Source: Bacillus_BA fengqiuensis (GTDB lineage Bacteria > Bacillota > Bacilli > Bacillales > Bacillaceae_H). From it: a stretch of 64,000 bases of DNA. This document shows, piece after piece, positions 61,702-64,000 of this stretch. The DNA is taken from NCBI GenBank assembly GCA_030813035.1, contig JAUSTV010000005.1. One strand, written 5' to 3'. Below the pieces are notes generated by a model. It saw nothing but the letters and a program-made list of their open reading frames with translations. It had not been told where the DNA came from and ran no database searches. The number at the start of each line of letters is the position of its first letter. The stretch's first letter is position 1. The translations under genes and the position numbers were made by a program.

Positions 61702-62640
61702 TTAGTTCATATTCATTTTTTTATACTCTGCAAACTCAGCTTCCGAGCATGCTACAAAATGTCCTGGTTTGACTTCACGTAATACCGGTTCTTCTGTGCC
61801 ATAGTTATGGACGCTATGGTCATAAACTTGACGAACACGAGTACGCTCTGAATCAGGATCCGGCTGCGGAATGGCTGAAAGCAGCGCCTTTGTATAAGGA
61901 TGAATGGGGTTTCGGTATAATTCGTCACTTTGGGCAAGCTCCACAATGCGGCCGCGATACATAACACCGATTCGATCGCTAATGTATTTGACCATCGATA
62001 AATCGTGGGCGATGAACAAATAGGTTAACCCTCTTTCACGCTGCAATTTTTTCATCAAATTCACAACCTGGGCTTGAATCGATACGTCAAGTGCTGAAAT
62101 CGGCTCATCCGCAATAATGAAATCTGGCTGTACAGCTAACGCACGGGCAATCCCGATACGTTGACGCTGCCCGCCTGAAAACTCATGCGGATAGCGGTTT
62201 GCGTGCTCACGGTTTAAACCGACCGTCTCTAAAAGCTCGTATACTCGGTTCATGCGCTCTTCTTTCGATTTCGCCAATCCGTGAATATCAATTCCCTCTG
62301 CGATAATATCCGCTACCGTCATACGGGGGTTAAGAGACGCATAAGGATCCTGGAAAATCATTTGCATCTTGCGATTGAATTTCTTGCGCTCCGCTTTCGA
62401 TTTTTTACCATGAACGTTTTCACCGTCAAAAATGACCTCGCCCGAAGTAGCGTTATATAACCCAATAATTGTACGCCCGGTTGTCGATTTACCACACCCT
62501 GATTCCCCTACAAGTCCAAGAGTTTCTCCCTTGAAGATGTCGAAGGTCAGACCATCTACAGCTTTAATAACACTTCCTTTTCCTGTATCAAAGTGTTGTT
62601 TAAGATTTTTGATTTCGAGTAATTTTTGCTCTGCTGCCAT
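61702..62640 (-). CDS. oppF: OppF, oligopeptide ABC transporter ATPase
   Basis: 312 residues from ATG 62640, one base after the oppD stop; a GTG at 62649 is also in frame. Walker A GESGCGKSTT, signature FSGGQRQRIGIARAL, Walker B FIIADEPISALD, and the OppF-type C-terminal oligopeptide extension (NPIHPYTKALLSAIPQPDP). With OppD it drives peptide uptake; in Bacillus peptide import also feeds Phr signalling to sporulation and competence. Last gene of the operon. Confidence 0.95.
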   Translation of the reverse strand: MAAEQKLLEIKNLKQHFDTGKGSVIKAVDGLTFDIFKGETLGLVGESGCGKSTTGRTIIGLYNATSGEVIFDGENVHGKKSKAERKKFNRKMQMIFQDPYASLNPRMTVADIIAEGIDIHGLAKSKEERMNRVYELLETVGLNREHANRYPHEFSGGQRQRIGIARALAVQPDFIIADEPISALDVSIQAQVVNLMKKLQRERGLTYLFIAHDLSMVKYISDRIGVMYRGRIVELAQSDELYRNPIHPYTKALLSAIPQPDPDSERTRVRQVYDHSVHNYGTEEPVLREVKPGHFVACSEAEFAEYKKMNMN

Positions 62641-62641
62641 T

Positions 62642-63709
62642 TTACTCACCGTCCTTTATTAACACAGGCTTTGCATAAGAATTAGCCAACTGGCGCATAC
62701 GGCGCTTTACCGATTCCGGCGGTTCTACCTTTGGGGCATCCGGATGCAGCAACCATGTTTTCGCATAATGTGTATCAGATATTTTAAACATTGGCGGTTC
62801 TTGTTCAAAGTCTATTTTCATGGCATAAGGATTACGAGGAGCAAAAGCATCTCCTTTAGGCGGATTAGTCAAATCCGGAGGTGATCCTGGAATGGCCGCA
62901 AGTTCTTCTTGTGTATCATTGTCTAAGCTCGGCATGGATGCCAACAGTCCCCACGTATATGGATGCTGAGGGTTATAGAAAATTTCGTCCACTGTTCCTG
63001 TCTCGACAATTTGGCCTGCGTACATTACGGCCACACGATCTGCCACATTTGCTACAACACCTAAGTCATGGGTAATAAAGATGATGGATGTACCCATTTT
63101 TTCTTGAAGTTCCTTCATTAATTCCAAAATTTGCGCTTGAATCGTCACATCCAGCGCTGTTGTCGGTTCGTCCGCAATTAACAGTCTTGGATTGGACGCA
63201 AGTGCGATGGCAATCATAACACGCTGTCTCATACCGCCTGAAAATTCATGTGGAAATTGATTTACACGCTTTTCCGGCATCGGAATCCCTACTAGCTTTA
63301 ATAGTTCAATCGCCCGTTCTTTCGCCTGTGCTTTCGACATGTTCTGATGCTTAATCAATACTTCCATAATTTGCTGTCCAACCTTCATCGTCGGATTTAG
63401 CGATGTCATTGGATCTTGGAAAATCATTCCGATATCTTTCCCTCGAATCTGCTCCATTTCTTTATCCGTTTTTTGAACGAGGTTTTGACCGTTAAAAATG
63501 ATTTCACCGTTCGTAATTTTACCAGGAGGCATGGGAATCAATCTCATGATTGTTTGGGAGGTTACACTTTTACCTGATCCGGATTCCCCTACAATGGCAA
63601 GTGTTTCGCCTTTATTCAAGTGAAAATTTACACCGCGGACAGCCTTGACTTCTCCAGCATATGTCTGGAATGCCACTTCCAAATCATTTACTTCTAATAA
63701 ACGTTCCAT
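62642..63709 (-). CDS. oppD: OppD, oligopeptide ABC transporter ATPase
   Basis: 355 residues, ATG after AGGGAGTG. Walker A GESGSGKSVTSQ, signature FSGGMRQRVMIAIAL, Walker B LLIADEPTTALD, and C-terminal oligopeptide_HPY part (YNPQHPYTWGLLASMPSLD, PGSPPDLTNPPKG). It pairs with OppF under the OppB/OppC membrane subunits. oppC ends 14 bases upstream. Confidence 0.96.
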   Translation of the reverse strand: MERLLEVNDLEVAFQTYAGEVKAVRGVNFHLNKGETLAIVGESGSGKSVTSQTIMRLIPMPPGKITNGEIIFNGQNLVQKTDKEMEQIRGKDIGMIFQDPMTSLNPTMKVGQQIMEVLIKHQNMSKAQAKERAIELLKLVGIPMPEKRVNQFPHEFSGGMRQRVMIAIALASNPRLLIADEPTTALDVTIQAQILELMKELQEKMGTSIIFITHDLGVVANVADRVAVMYAGQIVETGTVDEIFYNPQHPYTWGLLASMPSLDNDTQEELAAIPGSPPDLTNPPKGDAFAPRNPYAMKIDFEQEPPMFKISDTHYAKTWLLHPDAPKVEPPESVKRRMRQLANSYAKPVLIKDGE

Positions 63710-63723
63710 CTCTTCTCACTCCC

Positions 63724-64000
63724 TTATTTACGTAATCTTGGATCTAATGCGTCACGTAAACCGTCACCGATCACATTGAATGCAAAAATAGTTAAACAGA
63801 TAAATGTAGCCGGGAAGAATAAGCGCCACGGATAATATTGCAAGGCCGGCAACCCTTCAGATGCCATCGTTCCCCAGCTTGCCAATGGTGCCGGTACACC
63901 CAATCCTAAGTAGCTCAAGAATGCTTCTGTAAAGATAGCTGATGGAATCGTTAATGTCATCGTTACCAAAATAGGCCCCATCGCATTTGGAATTAAGTGT
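63724..64000 (-). CDS. oppC: OppC, oligopeptide permease subunit (5' part outside window)
   Basis: The last 91 codons are present; the frame runs off the window edge. HLIPNAMGPILVTMTLTIP belongs to the EAA-loop region end of BPD permeases, then AFLSYLGLGVPAPLASWGTM, WRLFFPATFICLTIFAFNV and the OppC ending GDGLRDALDPRLRK. It forms the membrane channel with OppB. Confidence 0.93.
   Translation of the reverse strand, partial: HLIPNAMGPILVTMTLTIPSAIFTEAFLSYLGLGVPAPLASWGTMASEGLPALQYYPWRLFFPATFICLTIFAFNVIGDGLRDALDPRLRK

Overview
This window looks like the chromosome of a low-GC, endospore-forming Bacillaceae species. It carries spore genes (cotO, spoVIF, spoVAC/AD/AEb, yjcZ-type), competence coiA, the Spx/ClpXP control genes (spx, yjbH, mecA) and typical AGGAGG ribosome sites with TTG and GTG starts. 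From about 12 kb to the right end the gene order follows the Bacillus subtilis opp-yjbC-spx-yjbE-mecA-coiA-pepF-yjbH-yjbI-yjbJ-yjbK-yjbL-yjbM-nadK-yjbO-prpE-yjbQ-fabI-cotO-yjcA-spoVIF-yjcD-yjcF/G/H block, read from right to left. The genus cannot be fixed from the sequence alone.

Layout. (1) 1-12 kb is accessory: a TPR-dynamin-like GTPase cut by the window start, phage-like small genes (including an XRE regulator), a 1222-residue membrane fusion protein (DUF2062-like, GH18, NodB deacetylase, GT2 synthase), a Thr/Pro/Ala-rich exported protein, and a lone large serine recombinase beside a tRNA-Val whose 3' part is duplicated 1.9 kb away. (2) 12-22 kb holds small metabolic and unknown genes, yjcH/yjcG/yjcF, a DUF421 protein, the YjcD helicase and spoVIF. 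(3) 22-33 kb is a spore region: a six-gene spoVA2-type operon (YhcN-like lipoprotein, SpoVAC, SpoVAD, SpoVAEb, DUF1657, DUF421/DUF1657), several unfamiliar small probable spore-surface genes, a PHP phosphoesterase, a dTDP-rhamnose reductase, yjcA and cotO. (4) 33-53.5 kb is housekeeping and stress: EAL phosphodiesterase, fabI, KefB-like antiporter, mgtE, prpE, yjbO, nadK, alarmone synthetase, CYTH protein, lytic transglycosylase, truncated globin, YjbH, PepF, CoiA, cardiolipin synthase, MecA, TerC-like YjbE and Spx. (5) 53.9-64 kb has an RND efflux pair lying between spx and yjbC, a Tat-exported PhoD phosphatase behind a clear Pho box, and oppC-D-F running off the window end.

Two families of structured intergenic repeats run through the window. 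One begins TAAAGGAAACTTCC, ends GGGATAAA, and contains short hairpins whose stems change in a compensated way around a constant pentaloop. The other is a double hairpin placed exactly at the 3' ends of genes. Together with the recombinase/tRNA-Val arrangement and the spoVA2/2Duf operon, these are the most interesting signals here.
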